Source: Scytonema sp. UIC 10036 (GTDB taxonomy: Bacteria; Cyanobacteriota; Cyanobacteriia; Cyanobacteriales; Nostocaceae). Taken from it: 64,000 bases of DNA. The stretch spans positions 1-64,000 of the forward strand of contig NZ_WJFC01000013.1 of the NCBI RefSeq assembly GCF_009725235.1, given 5' to 3'. A program made the position numbers and the translations under genes. The notes under the pieces are model-generated. The model ran no database searches, was not told the DNA's origin, and was given only the letters and a program-made list of their open reading frames with translations. This document shows positions 18,996-27,538 of this stretch, piece after piece (position 1 is the stretch's first letter; every line of letters starts with the position of its first letter).

Positions 18996-20183
18996 TTATT
19001 TACATAAATCTTGAGACAAAACATTTTGGAGTTCATAAAACGTCTTATTTTTAGAAAATTCAGTCCGATAAATTTGTTCTAACCGCTTCACTGAAGCTTC
19101 AATATTGAAAGGGCTAACTTCTACAATTTTTAAAGCTTCATTTTGTTGGATTTTAGGTATTTGATTCTGCCAAGATAAAACTGCATCTACCCAGTTTGAA
19201 ATTGGTTGTGATAGAGATAGTCTCTTCAAAAGAGGCTTGACCACATCTGCCTCTTCTGGAATCACATTGGAAAAGATACAAGGTAGTCCTGCGGCTTGGG
19301 CTTCGATTAATACCAAGCCCAATCCTTCACAGAGGGAGGGAAAGAGAAATACATCCATAGCACCTCGCATCAATCTGGGGACATCAGATCGGCTCCCAGC
19401 AAATATCACTCGGTTAGCAATACCCAAAGCGATCGCTTGCTGTTTAATTTTGGGTTGAAGAACACCTTCACCTAGTAACAACAGGTATGCCTGAGGTACA
19501 AGTCTTACAACGTCTGCAAAAATTTTTAGTAGAAACTCATGGTTCTTTTGTATATCAAAGCGCCCGACATGACCGACAACAAAGGCATCTGCTGGTAAGT
19601 TGAGTTCAGAACGAACCTGCATTGGATCGACAGGTTTCTCGAAAGGAATCAGATTAATGCCATAGTAAAGATGCTGCCATCGGGGATCGGTTTTCCAGTT
19701 AACACCAAATAAATCTGCACCTGCAATTTTGCTGCATGCTATACCAATGGTAGCACAACGGGCAATCAAAAATTTCATTACCGATCGATATAAATATCGA
19801 GACCAGTATCTGTTAGCTTCCAGTGCTGAGCTATCTAAATGGCTGTGGGCAATACGTATAGGTACACCTGCCTGCTTTGCTAAATACAGAACGTAGCCGT
19901 TGAAGTGATGAACATGACTGTGGATAATATCATAAGGACCATATTCACGCAAAATCCGCTGAAAATTGAGAGCATACAACCAAGGTTGTGATGGTGCAAG
20001 GCAGGGAATAATTTGACCGCCCAGAGAGAGAATTTCTTCATCGTAAGCACAAGCTTCGCTGCTGTGTGTCAGGAAATCCATTTGAAATTGCTGGCGGTCA
20101 ATATGGCATAGAATGTGCATCAACCAGGTTTCGACACCAGCCCGATTCATTCCACCAACAACATGAAGAATACGTATTGTCAT
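18996..20183 (-). CDS. glycosyltransferase family 4 (EpsF-like)
   Basis: The 395-residue GT-B protein starts IRILHVVGGMNRAGVETW, a typical EpsF-like start. It has HSHVHHFNGYVLY, the second-domain motif VGHVGRFDIQKNHEFL and EX7E in LCEGLGLVLIEA. It would extend the lipid-linked repeat unit. It begins 14 bp downstream of the flippase gene, so the two are probably co-transcribed. Confidence 0.9.
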   Translation of the reverse strand: MTIRILHVVGGMNRAGVETWLMHILCHIDRQQFQMDFLTHSSEACAYDEEILSLGGQIIPCLAPSQPWLYALNFQRILREYGPYDIIHSHVHHFNGYVLYLAKQAGVPIRIAHSHLDSSALEANRYWSRYLYRSVMKFLIARCATIGIACSKIAGADLFGVNWKTDPRWQHLYYGINLIPFEKPVDPMQVRSELNLPADAFVVGHVGRFDIQKNHEFLLKIFADVVRLVPQAYLLLLGEGVLQPKIKQQAIALGIANRVIFAGSRSDVPRLMRGAMDVFLFPSLCEGLGLVLIEAQAAGLPCIFSNVIPEEADVVKPLLKRLSLSQPISNWVDAVLSWQNQIPKIQQNEALKIVEVSPFNIEASVKRLEQIYRTEFSKNKTFYELQNVLSQDLCK

Positions 20184-20197
20184 GACTTTAACTCACT

Positions 20198-21508
20198 TTA
20201 TGATTTGGTATATTGATGTTTTTTGAGTTTGTATAACGCATAAGTAATGACCCCCGCACTCATGACAACTTGGACAATTGCCGCAAGCAAGAGCGCGATC
20301 GCTGCTCCTAAAAGTCCCATAGTCGGGATCAACCAGAAACAAGCCATAGCTGAGATAGTTGTCACTAAAGTAAATATCGGAATTTGAATGCGAAAGTATT
20401 TAGCTGCCGTCATTCCATAACCGAGGAGCGAGGATACATAACTGATTGCTGTAGCAAGCATTAACCAAACAAACAAATCTGTATATTTGGCATATTCAGG
20501 TTGATAGAGAAGGGCAAGAATTTGTCTACCAACGACCAGAGATATTAGAACGCCCGTTCCACCTAATAATGCACCTATTAAGAGTAGCTTGAAAATCAGA
20601 GACCGAAAAGCGGCGCTATCTCCGGCTGCATAATATTTAGCCAATCTTGGATTAGCTGACTCTCCCAGAGCATTAACCACTATACTCCCTGCTACCATTA
20701 AGTAGGCTATGGCAGCAAAAAAGCCTAGTTCCCTCTCTCCCAAGTAGCGCTCAACAAAATAACGAGGAATGTTGCTGTTTAGTGAAATCACCATCATTAC
20801 AACACCTAGAGGCAAGGAGAGCCATATAAGTTCCTCCTGGGTTTTTAAATTCCAACGAGGTCTTAGTACCACTGGCAAATAACGAGATCCAGATATCTCA
20901 CCTTGCAGTATTGTTGGTGACCCGTTAAGCATCAATGCGCCACTGCGGATATCGTAGGTAATTAGGACTATCGCCCAAGCAACAACCAAACCAAATATTC
21001 CCCATAAAAGATTACCAGTTGTGTAAATTCCAAGACTCAGGAGTAACAATGATAAAGTTCCTTTAATTATCATTGACATAGCAATGCGATCCATGCGTTC
21101 GTGCTGCTGGATTAAACCATAAAATATGTCACTAATAGACTCAAAGGCTTTTGCCAAACCTATTAACAGGATAATGAATAATGTCTTCCAACGATATCCT
21201 ACTGCAAAAGTTATTAACACAATTAATAAAAGCGCGAATCCTGTAGATATGAGCCTCAAAGCCAAGTAATCCCCAAAGAGATATTGACGTTTAGCATCTG
21301 TTGCCTGTAGGGATCGCAGTTGGAGATTTGTTAACGCGATCGTAGGTGCAGTAATTGCCAATCCTAAAGTAAACTGTCCTACCATCTCTGCGCTACCAAG
21401 TTTAGCCATCACTACCAACAACCCCCACTGGCAAGCTGCATAGACAACATTACCAATGAAAGTCCAAGAAAAGTTGCGACGTAGTGTGAGTGGCTTAGTC
21501 TGTTCCAT
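20198..21508 (-). CDS. Wzx-type oligosaccharide flippase
   Basis: The 436-residue protein is hydrophobic along its length, with about 12-14 membrane segments and the MOP-superfamily N-terminal FSWTFIGNVVYAACQWG. It would move undecaprenyl-linked repeat units across the inner membrane. The ATG at 21508 is chosen because AGGAGGTGA precedes it by about 10 bp; an in-frame TTG 27 bp upstream would place the Shine-Dalgarno inside the gene. With Wzy and Wzc it completes a Wzx/Wzy pathway. Confidence 0.88.
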   Translation of the reverse strand: MEQTKPLTLRRNFSWTFIGNVVYAACQWGLLVVMAKLGSAEMVGQFTLGLAITAPTIALTNLQLRSLQATDAKRQYLFGDYLALRLISTGFALLLIVLITFAVGYRWKTLFIILLIGLAKAFESISDIFYGLIQQHERMDRIAMSMIIKGTLSLLLLSLGIYTTGNLLWGIFGLVVAWAIVLITYDIRSGALMLNGSPTILQGEISGSRYLPVVLRPRWNLKTQEELIWLSLPLGVVMMVISLNSNIPRYFVERYLGERELGFFAAIAYLMVAGSIVVNALGESANPRLAKYYAAGDSAAFRSLIFKLLLIGALLGGTGVLISLVVGRQILALLYQPEYAKYTDLFVWLMLATAISYVSSLLGYGMTAAKYFRIQIPIFTLVTTISAMACFWLIPTMGLLGAAIALLLAAIVQVVMSAGVITYALYKLKKHQYTKS

Positions 21509-21587
21509 TACCTTGTCACCTCCTAATTTTAACAAGCTCCTTGTTCGCGTTTCATCGACTCTTTACAATTTATTATATTCATGTTTC

Positions 21588-23654
21588 TTACACATTTTTT
21601 GATTGTATTTTTTTCAGCTTATTAACAGTATCTAGTGGATTAAAACTTTCATGTTTTAACAGATACTCTGCTCCTTTTTTTAGTAAATATTCGTCTTTGT
21701 ATCCGGGTACTATCTGCTCTAACAAAAATAAAATAGTATTTACCTCATTTTTAGCTGCTGCTTTAAATAACGCTTCTACAACGAGTTCTAAATGTTCTGG
21801 AATCATGCAACTTGCATTTTTTACCAATAAAAGTTTTTCGTGTTCGGTTAATTCATACTCCTCTCCAGGAATCAACAACTCCTCAAATAGCTTTTCTCCT
21901 GGTCGCAACCCTGTAAATACAATGTCAATGTCTTTATTGACTTCATATACCGAAAGGCGAATCAGTTCTTTTGCTAAATCAACAATTTTTACAGGTTCAC
22001 CCATATTCAACATTAACACTTCCCCACTGTGGGCAATAATTGTAGCTTGTAAAACCAGTTGAACCGCCTCAGGAATGGTCATAAAATAACGACAGATATC
22101 GGGATGGGTAACAGTAACAGGACCTCCTGCAGCAATTTGTTTTTTGAAAGTAGGAACTACACTACCCCGACTGCCTAAAACATTACCAAAACGTACAGCA
22201 ACATAAGGTTTTCCACTCTCTCTTGCAGCTTTTAGCACTAACATTTCTGCAACTCTTTTACTCGCCCCCATGACATTGGTTGGATTAACTGCTTTGTCTG
22301 TGGAAATCATCACAAAATTTTTCACATCATATTGCTGTGCTAAGTCCAATAAATTTTTCGTACCAATCACATTGTTAGTAATTGCTTCTGTTGGATTTAA
22401 TTCCATCAAAGGAACGTGTTTATGAGCTGCAGCATGAAAAATGACGTCTGGACGGTATTTTTCAAAAGCATATTTGAGCCTTTTATAAGAGCGGATATCA
22501 CTAATGAACTCAAAAATACAAGGTATAGAATTCTGTACTTTACCATCATTTTTCTTGACTTGCACAAGTTGTTGCAATTCTTGTTGAATGTTAAATACAG
22601 AATTTTCTCCGTGTCCTAAAAGTATCATTTTTGCTGGGCAGCAATGAAAAATTTGACGGCATAATTCGCTACCAATCGATCCACCTGCGCCTGCAATCAG
22701 TACTTTCTTTCCTTTCAGAAAATTAGAAACTTTTTCAATCTCTATTTGTATGGGTTCGCGTCTGAGTAAATCCTCAATCCTGATATCTCGAATACTGTCT
22801 AGCCTGACGCGACCATTAAGAATTTCATGTATGCCTGGTAAAGTGCTTGTTTGAATTCCAGTTACTTTGCAAATATCAACTATTTCCCGAATCACTCGTC
22901 CTGCAACTGTCGGCATTGCAATAATAACTTTCTGGATTTGCAGAGATTTCACAACATCAGGGATTTGGTTGCGATCGGCAACTACAGGTATCCCACGAAT
23001 ACGGGTATGTAATTTTTGAGGATCGTCGTCAATGAAAGCCACTGGATAAAAACCTAGTTGGGGATTTCTTTGCATTTCTTGTACTAGGGAAAGCCCTGCA
23101 TTACCAGCACCAACCACTAACACCCGTTCTTGGGAGTTAAATAATGCATATTCCTGTTGCATTCTTTCCACAACCCTCACACTAAAACGTAGTGCTCCGA
23201 TGAAAATACATGAAAGCAAACCATCAATATACGGAAGTGAAGGTGGTAATTTGTCTACAGGAATATAAGGCACATATTGAATAAGGTTAAATAACAAGGT
23301 TTCAATAACCACAGTAGCTGTCATTAGCGTAACTATATATATCACTTCCTCAACACTGGCATACCGCCAGTAATGTTTATAAAAACCAAAGCTCCAAAGT
23401 ACACCTAATTTAATTATCAAAAACAGTATCGTGTCTTTTACTAAATCGGGTATATATTGTGCCAAGACAAGATGACCATCTAAACGCAAGAACAGAGCTA
23501 ACAATGGTGTTATCAAAAACATTATCACATCAAAAATCAAAAAATGGCAGTTTCTTAGCTTCAGTAATTGACACAAAAAAATGTTAATCATTTTTTGCAT
23601 TAACTGGCGAGAAAGTTTTAAAAAAATATTCTTTTGTTTCAGAAGTTTATACAT
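21588..23654 (-). CDS. membrane-bound nucleotide-sugar 4,6-dehydratase (FlaA1/CapD family), paralogue 2
   Basis: The 688-residue protein has four N-terminal membrane segments. A first Rossmann domain follows (VVGAGNAGLSLVQEM), then the catalytic SDR domain with AGAGGSIGSELCRQ and STDKAVNPTNVMGASKR, where M replaces the usual SDR tyrosine as in FlaA1 relatives. It should convert UDP-GlcNAc to a 4-keto-6-deoxy sugar, the substrate for the DegT aminotransferase. The ATG at 23654 is preferred; an in-frame TTG lies four codons upstream. It is a tandem paralogue of the next gene upstream. Confidence 0.9.
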   Translation of the reverse strand: MYKLLKQKNIFLKLSRQLMQKMINIFLCQLLKLRNCHFLIFDVIMFLITPLLALFLRLDGHLVLAQYIPDLVKDTILFLIIKLGVLWSFGFYKHYWRYASVEEVIYIVTLMTATVVIETLLFNLIQYVPYIPVDKLPPSLPYIDGLLSCIFIGALRFSVRVVERMQQEYALFNSQERVLVVGAGNAGLSLVQEMQRNPQLGFYPVAFIDDDPQKLHTRIRGIPVVADRNQIPDVVKSLQIQKVIIAMPTVAGRVIREIVDICKVTGIQTSTLPGIHEILNGRVRLDSIRDIRIEDLLRREPIQIEIEKVSNFLKGKKVLIAGAGGSIGSELCRQIFHCCPAKMILLGHGENSVFNIQQELQQLVQVKKNDGKVQNSIPCIFEFISDIRSYKRLKYAFEKYRPDVIFHAAAHKHVPLMELNPTEAITNNVIGTKNLLDLAQQYDVKNFVMISTDKAVNPTNVMGASKRVAEMLVLKAARESGKPYVAVRFGNVLGSRGSVVPTFKKQIAAGGPVTVTHPDICRYFMTIPEAVQLVLQATIIAHSGEVLMLNMGEPVKIVDLAKELIRLSVYEVNKDIDIVFTGLRPGEKLFEELLIPGEEYELTEHEKLLLVKNASCMIPEHLELVVEALFKAAAKNEVNTILFLLEQIVPGYKDEYLLKKGAEYLLKHESFNPLDTVNKLKKIQSKNV

Positions 23655-23734
23655 TACTTTTTTCAACCAATCTGTAAAATTTAAGTTTTGACTAAGAACG
23701 AAACTGCTACAATAATCTACTAGTTTTATGAAAA

Positions 23735-25756
23735 CTATGCTCTTTTTAACTTGAAAACTAAATCATTTACACTTTGCGTTGCTGTTGAACTAGAGTTTAA
23801 ATCGCTTGTTTTTCCAGAACCTGACATGGTTTCTGGTGTGTATCCTGCAACTATTTGTTGTAGTAACAATTTGATAGCAGAGGCATCATTTTCATCTGCG
23901 GCTTTACACAAAGCTTCCACAGTAGCAGTCAAATTTTTAGGAATAATGCGACTGGCATTTTTGACAACAAATAATTTCTCATGTTGAGTTGGTTCATACT
24001 CTTCTCCAGGAATAAACAGCTCCTCAATTAACTTTTCTCCTGGTCTCAATCCCGTAAATAGAATTTCAATATCCCTGTTGACCTCATATCCTGACAAGCG
24101 AATTAATTCCTTTGCCAGATCCACAATTTTCATAGGTTCACCCATATTCATCATTAACACTTCTCCACCACGACCAAGTACACTAGCTTGCAAAACCAGT
24201 TGAACAGCCTCTGGAATAGTCATAAAGTAACGACGCATTTCAGGATGAGTAACAGTGACCGGACCACCTGCTGCAATTTGTTTCTTAAATGTAGGAATAA
24301 CACTACCACGACTGCCCAAGACATTACCAAAACGCACGGCGACATAGGGTTTGCCACTTTCTTTTGCCGTTTGCAGCACAAGCATCTCAGCAACCCTTTT
24401 ACTCGCCCCCATAATATTGGTGGGATTCACTACTTTATCTGTAGAAACCATGACAAAATGTTTAACGTTGTATTCCAAAGCTAGGTCTAGTAAATTTTTG
24501 GTTCCCAGTACATTGTTAGTGATTGCTTCTGGTGAATTTAATTCCATAAGTGGTACATGCTTGTGAGCAGCAGCATGAAAAATCACATCAGGTGGTAATT
24601 GCTCAAAAACCTGTTTTAACCTCTCCCAACAGCGAATATCAATGATATAAGTAGTAAGATAAGGAATTTCTCTTTGTTCTACACCATTTTTCTTTAGAAG
24701 TTGGACAAATTGTTCGAGTTCTTGTTGGATATTGAACACAGAATTTTCACCATGTCCTATCAGTATCATTTGAGCAGGTCTAGATCTAAAAATTTGACGG
24801 CATAATTCACTACCAATTGACCCACCTGCACCCGTAATCACTACTTTCTTGCCTTTCAGAAATTCCGAGACTTGCAAAATATCTGTCTCAATAGGTTCGC
24901 GTCTGAGCAAATCCTCAATTCTCACATCCCGAATACTGTCTACGCGCACGCGACCATTGAGAATTTCATGTATCCCAGGCAAAGTGCTAAATTGGATTCC
25001 TGCAGTTTTGCAGATATGAACCAGCTCGCGAATTGTTTGTCCTGCAGCAGTTGGCATAGCAACGATCGCTTTCTGGATGTTCAGAGATTTCACAATATTG
25101 GGAATTTTGTGGCGATCGCCTACAACAGGAATACCGCGAATACGCGCATACAATTTCTGCGGATTATCGTCAATAAAGGCTATAGGATAAAAACCTAATT
25201 GAGGATTTCTTTGCATTTCTTGTACCAAAGAAACTCCTGCACTACCAGCACCAATAATTAAGACCCTCTGTTGTGGGCTAAATGTATTCTCTGGTTGAAC
25301 CCTTTTCAAAACTCTGACACTAAAACGCAATGCTCCTATAAATATGTATGAAAGCAATCCATCTATAAATGGTAGTGAACGTGGCAAATTGTTAACACCA
25401 AAATTAGATATATGGTGAATACTATAAAAGAGTATCGATTGAACAATAATAACCACTACCATCATCACGGAGAGAAAACAGAGTTCTTCAATGCTTGCGT
25501 AGCGCCAATAGCGTTTGTAAACACCAAAAAGCCAAAAGAGACTCAGTTTAACTGTTAAAAACAGTATCGTTATCCTGACTAAATCTAAAACATACGGTGC
25601 AATAACAAGATGACCATCAAAACGCAGGAGCAGTGCTAGTAAAGGAGTGATGGAGAAAATAACAAGATCGCAAATGAATAAATGATGGTTTCTCAGATTG
25701 AGCAAGCTGCTTAGTAAAGATTTTAATGATTGCCAAACACGCCATTGAGAAGACAT
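23735..25756 (-). CDS. membrane-bound nucleotide-sugar 4,6-dehydratase (FlaA1/CapD family), paralogue 1
   Basis: The 673-residue protein has membrane segments at about 26-44, 56-78, 92-112 and 130-148. A first Rossmann motif GAGSAG lies at 169-174 and the NAD motif TGAGGSIG at 308-315, with the STDKVVNPTNIMGASKR active-site region. Its architecture and long strings are shared with the adjacent gene, so the two arose by tandem duplication. Both keep the cofactor and active-site motifs and may have diverged in substrate. It is the first gene of the minus-strand locus. Confidence 0.9.
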   Translation of the reverse strand: MSSQWRVWQSLKSLLSSLLNLRNHHLFICDLVIFSITPLLALLLRFDGHLVIAPYVLDLVRITILFLTVKLSLFWLFGVYKRYWRYASIEELCFLSVMMVVVIIVQSILFYSIHHISNFGVNNLPRSLPFIDGLLSYIFIGALRFSVRVLKRVQPENTFSPQQRVLIIGAGSAGVSLVQEMQRNPQLGFYPIAFIDDNPQKLYARIRGIPVVGDRHKIPNIVKSLNIQKAIVAMPTAAGQTIRELVHICKTAGIQFSTLPGIHEILNGRVRVDSIRDVRIEDLLRREPIETDILQVSEFLKGKKVVITGAGGSIGSELCRQIFRSRPAQMILIGHGENSVFNIQQELEQFVQLLKKNGVEQREIPYLTTYIIDIRCWERLKQVFEQLPPDVIFHAAAHKHVPLMELNSPEAITNNVLGTKNLLDLALEYNVKHFVMVSTDKVVNPTNIMGASKRVAEMLVLQTAKESGKPYVAVRFGNVLGSRGSVIPTFKKQIAAGGPVTVTHPEMRRYFMTIPEAVQLVLQASVLGRGGEVLMMNMGEPMKIVDLAKELIRLSGYEVNRDIEILFTGLRPGEKLIEELFIPGEEYEPTQHEKLFVVKNASRIIPKNLTATVEALCKAADENDASAIKLLLQQIVAGYTPETMSGSGKTSDLNSSSTATQSVNDLVFKLKRA

Positions 25757-25903
25757 AAAAAGTATTAGTGAGTTTTTTTGAGGATGTGATAAGTAAATGA
25801 AAAATTACAGACAAGGTAGAATTTTTAAATCACTTTTTTCTGCAAAATTCAATTTAAGGGGGAGCAGCCCAATTTGGAAAAATACGCCAGCGATGGAAAT
25901 CGC

Positions 25904-25997
25904 GTCTATACAAGCGCTCGTCCCCAAGACAAGGACTTCTTAATTAAGTCCGCATGGACTTTGTTTGCATAGCCCCAGAATTCTATTCTGAGGGCAA
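25904..25997. repeat. dispersed palindromic repeat, copy 2
   Basis: CTATACAAGCGCTCGTCC, an AAGGACTT core and CCCAGAATTCTATTCTGAGG match the copy at 226-301. The flanks GTCTATACAA and TTTGCATAGCC make the element roughly palindromic. It is non-coding and lies upstream of the exopolysaccharide locus. Confidence 0.6.
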
Positions 25998-26673
25998 TCG
26001 GCAAATTCGAGATGCTCCTATTTAAGGAAACAAGAACAGAGATTTTTATTTGAGGAATAAACTTGTATTTTATTGGTTAAGAGTAGTTTTTCATGTCTAT
26101 AAATCACTAGTTCTTGTGATAAAATTATCCGCATCCATATTCTAACCGCAACCGTGCTCTCTGGAGTTTACGGTCGATGGCTTTCATCCCACAAATGTGG
26201 TCTATGAAACTCAAAATTCAGGAACTCAAAAAAGAGTCTTTTGGTCTTAGTTTTAAATACTGACTCAGTATTTTATTCCTAGACTTTTAGCTTCAAGCTC
26301 TGGGTGCAAAATGTAAAAATGTCATGGCATAAAGCACCTCTAATTCGACTACTGCTCGTTAATAGGAGTATGAAAACATACTCGCACGGCTGTGAACTGT
26401 TAGTTACAGCTATATCTTCAAAATGTTATTTAGACTGAACGACTAGAATGACTTTAATTTCTACAGTACGGGCAAAAGTTGAGATCCTTGTGAGGAAAAG
26501 ATAAAAAAATATTAAGGCGATTTGCAAGGAGGGACAAACAATCCTATAAAAATTACTATGAGCTTTAAATTGAATGGCGCTAAGAAAACGCCATAACCCT
26601 GTCCCATGGTTGTGGTGTTTTCTTATCACTATTCAGGGATCAAAATCACGACAAACCACTTTTGCAAACTTAA
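25998..26673. other. intergenic stretch without supported gene
   Basis: I see no convincing gene here. A short perfect hairpin, GAGTATG-AAAA-CATACTC, is at 26366-26383, followed by GCACGGCTGTGAAC. Open frames on either strand lack family features and Shine-Dalgarno sites. The stretch probably contains the promoter region of the minus-strand exopolysaccharide locus, but no specific site could be assigned. Confidence 0.4.
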
Positions 26674-26718
26674 TTAGCGCTCTTTTATAACTCTCAAGAG
26701 AGCATAAAAGAGCGCTAA
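26674..26718. repeat. 45-bp near-perfect palindrome
   Basis: TTAGCGCTCTTTTAT (26674-26688) pairs perfectly with ATAAAAGAGCGCTAA (26704-26718). The inner part continues as CTCTC-AA-GAGAG (26691-26702). The fold is therefore a long stem with one small interruption and a 2-nt tip. No T-run follows, so it is not a normal terminator. It may be a mobile-element relic, an RNA hairpin or a cruciform site. Confidence 0.75.
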
Positions 26719-26799
26719 CCAATCGTGGGTTCAATAGACTACCCCTATCAAGGTGAGCGTTTGTACTAACAGTCCTAGCAAAGCGTACAGGTGTAGAGT

Positions 26800-26979
26800 G
26801 CGATCGCTTTTAGCCCTGATGGAAAGTATCTAGTTTCTGCGAGCAGTGATAATACAGTTCGCCTTTGGACTGTGAAAACTGAAGAATTGGCTAAAAGACT
26901 GAGGGAGAAACTTTTTTGTGATTTGACCGATTTAACAGAGAAAGAACGGCAACAGTTTCTACCGTTCTTCCATCACTGA
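26800..26979 (+). pseudogene. 3' remnant of a WD40-repeat gene
   Basis: Sixty codons encode AFSPDGKYLVSASSDNTVRLW, split here into the WD40 strings FSPDGKYLVSASSD and NTVRLW. A tail ends in ERQQFLPFFHH and a TGA. An in-frame TAG lies just upstream and no start exists. Only the last blade and C-terminal tail survive. Large WD40 proteins are common in filamentous cyanobacteria, and this is what is left of one. Confidence 0.8.
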
Positions 26980-26996
26980 TTTAACTGAATTCGCAC

Positions 26997-27398
26997 TTAT
27001 TGAGGAATCAGCACTGTATCAATCACATGGATAATGCCGTTATCAGCAGTAATATCTGGTGTTATAACTGTTGAATCATTGACTTTCACACCATTTGATG
27101 CATCAATTTTTAAAGTCGAACCTTCAACTGTGGGGGCCGAGTCCAGGTTGACCACGTCAGCAGCTGTGACCGTTCCAGCAACAACATGATACGTCAGGAT
27201 CTTCGTTAGTTGGGGAATGTCCTGAAGTAATGATTCAACTGTACCCGAAGGCAGCTTAGCAAATGCATCATCTGTTGGCGCAAAGACGGTGAAAGGGCCA
27301 GGTCCTTTAAGGGTGTCTACTAAACCTGCAGCTTGAACAGCAGCCACCAAGGTGTTGAAAGAACCCGCACTTATTGCAGTATCCACTATGTCTGCCAT
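26997..27398 (-). CDS. fasciclin (FAS1) domain protein
   Basis: The 133-residue protein is a single FAS1 domain: [32 protein letters not shown] and a C-terminal [16 protein letters not shown]1 domains mediate adhesion in extracellular proteins. Small single-domain forms are frequent in cyanobacteria. No signal peptide is seen with this start. The frame remains open to 27500 with alternative ATGs (27416 among them), but family length favours 27398. A weak GGAG lies about 13 bp upstream. Confidence 0.85.
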   Translation of the reverse strand: MADIVDTAISAGSFNTLVAAVQAAGLVDTLKGPGPFTVFAPTDDAFAKLPSGTVESLLQDIPQLTKILTYHVVAGTVTAADVVNLDSAPTVEGSTLKIDASNGVKVNDSTVITPDITADNGIIHVIDTVLIPQ

Positions 27399-27538
27399 AT
27401 CTGAACCAAACTCCATAGGTAACGTCATTAAGTAGTGTAAACGAAATTGGTTGTTATTTGAGCCGGAAATTTTGGGAGAAAAAACAGCCCATGAATCCAC
27501 TGCGACAGGGAGACGTATTGCTCATCCGGTAAAGGAGT

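Noticed and set aside
26366..26404. Hairpin GAGTATG-AAAA-CATACTC followed by GCACGGCTGTGAAC as a group II intron domain V
   Set aside because: The 5' strand of domain V (GAGCCG) is absent and no intron-encoded protein or other domains lie nearby.
26426..26629. 67-codon minus-strand frame
   Set aside because: There is no Shine-Dalgarno, no recognisable family and it sits in decayed intergenic DNA.
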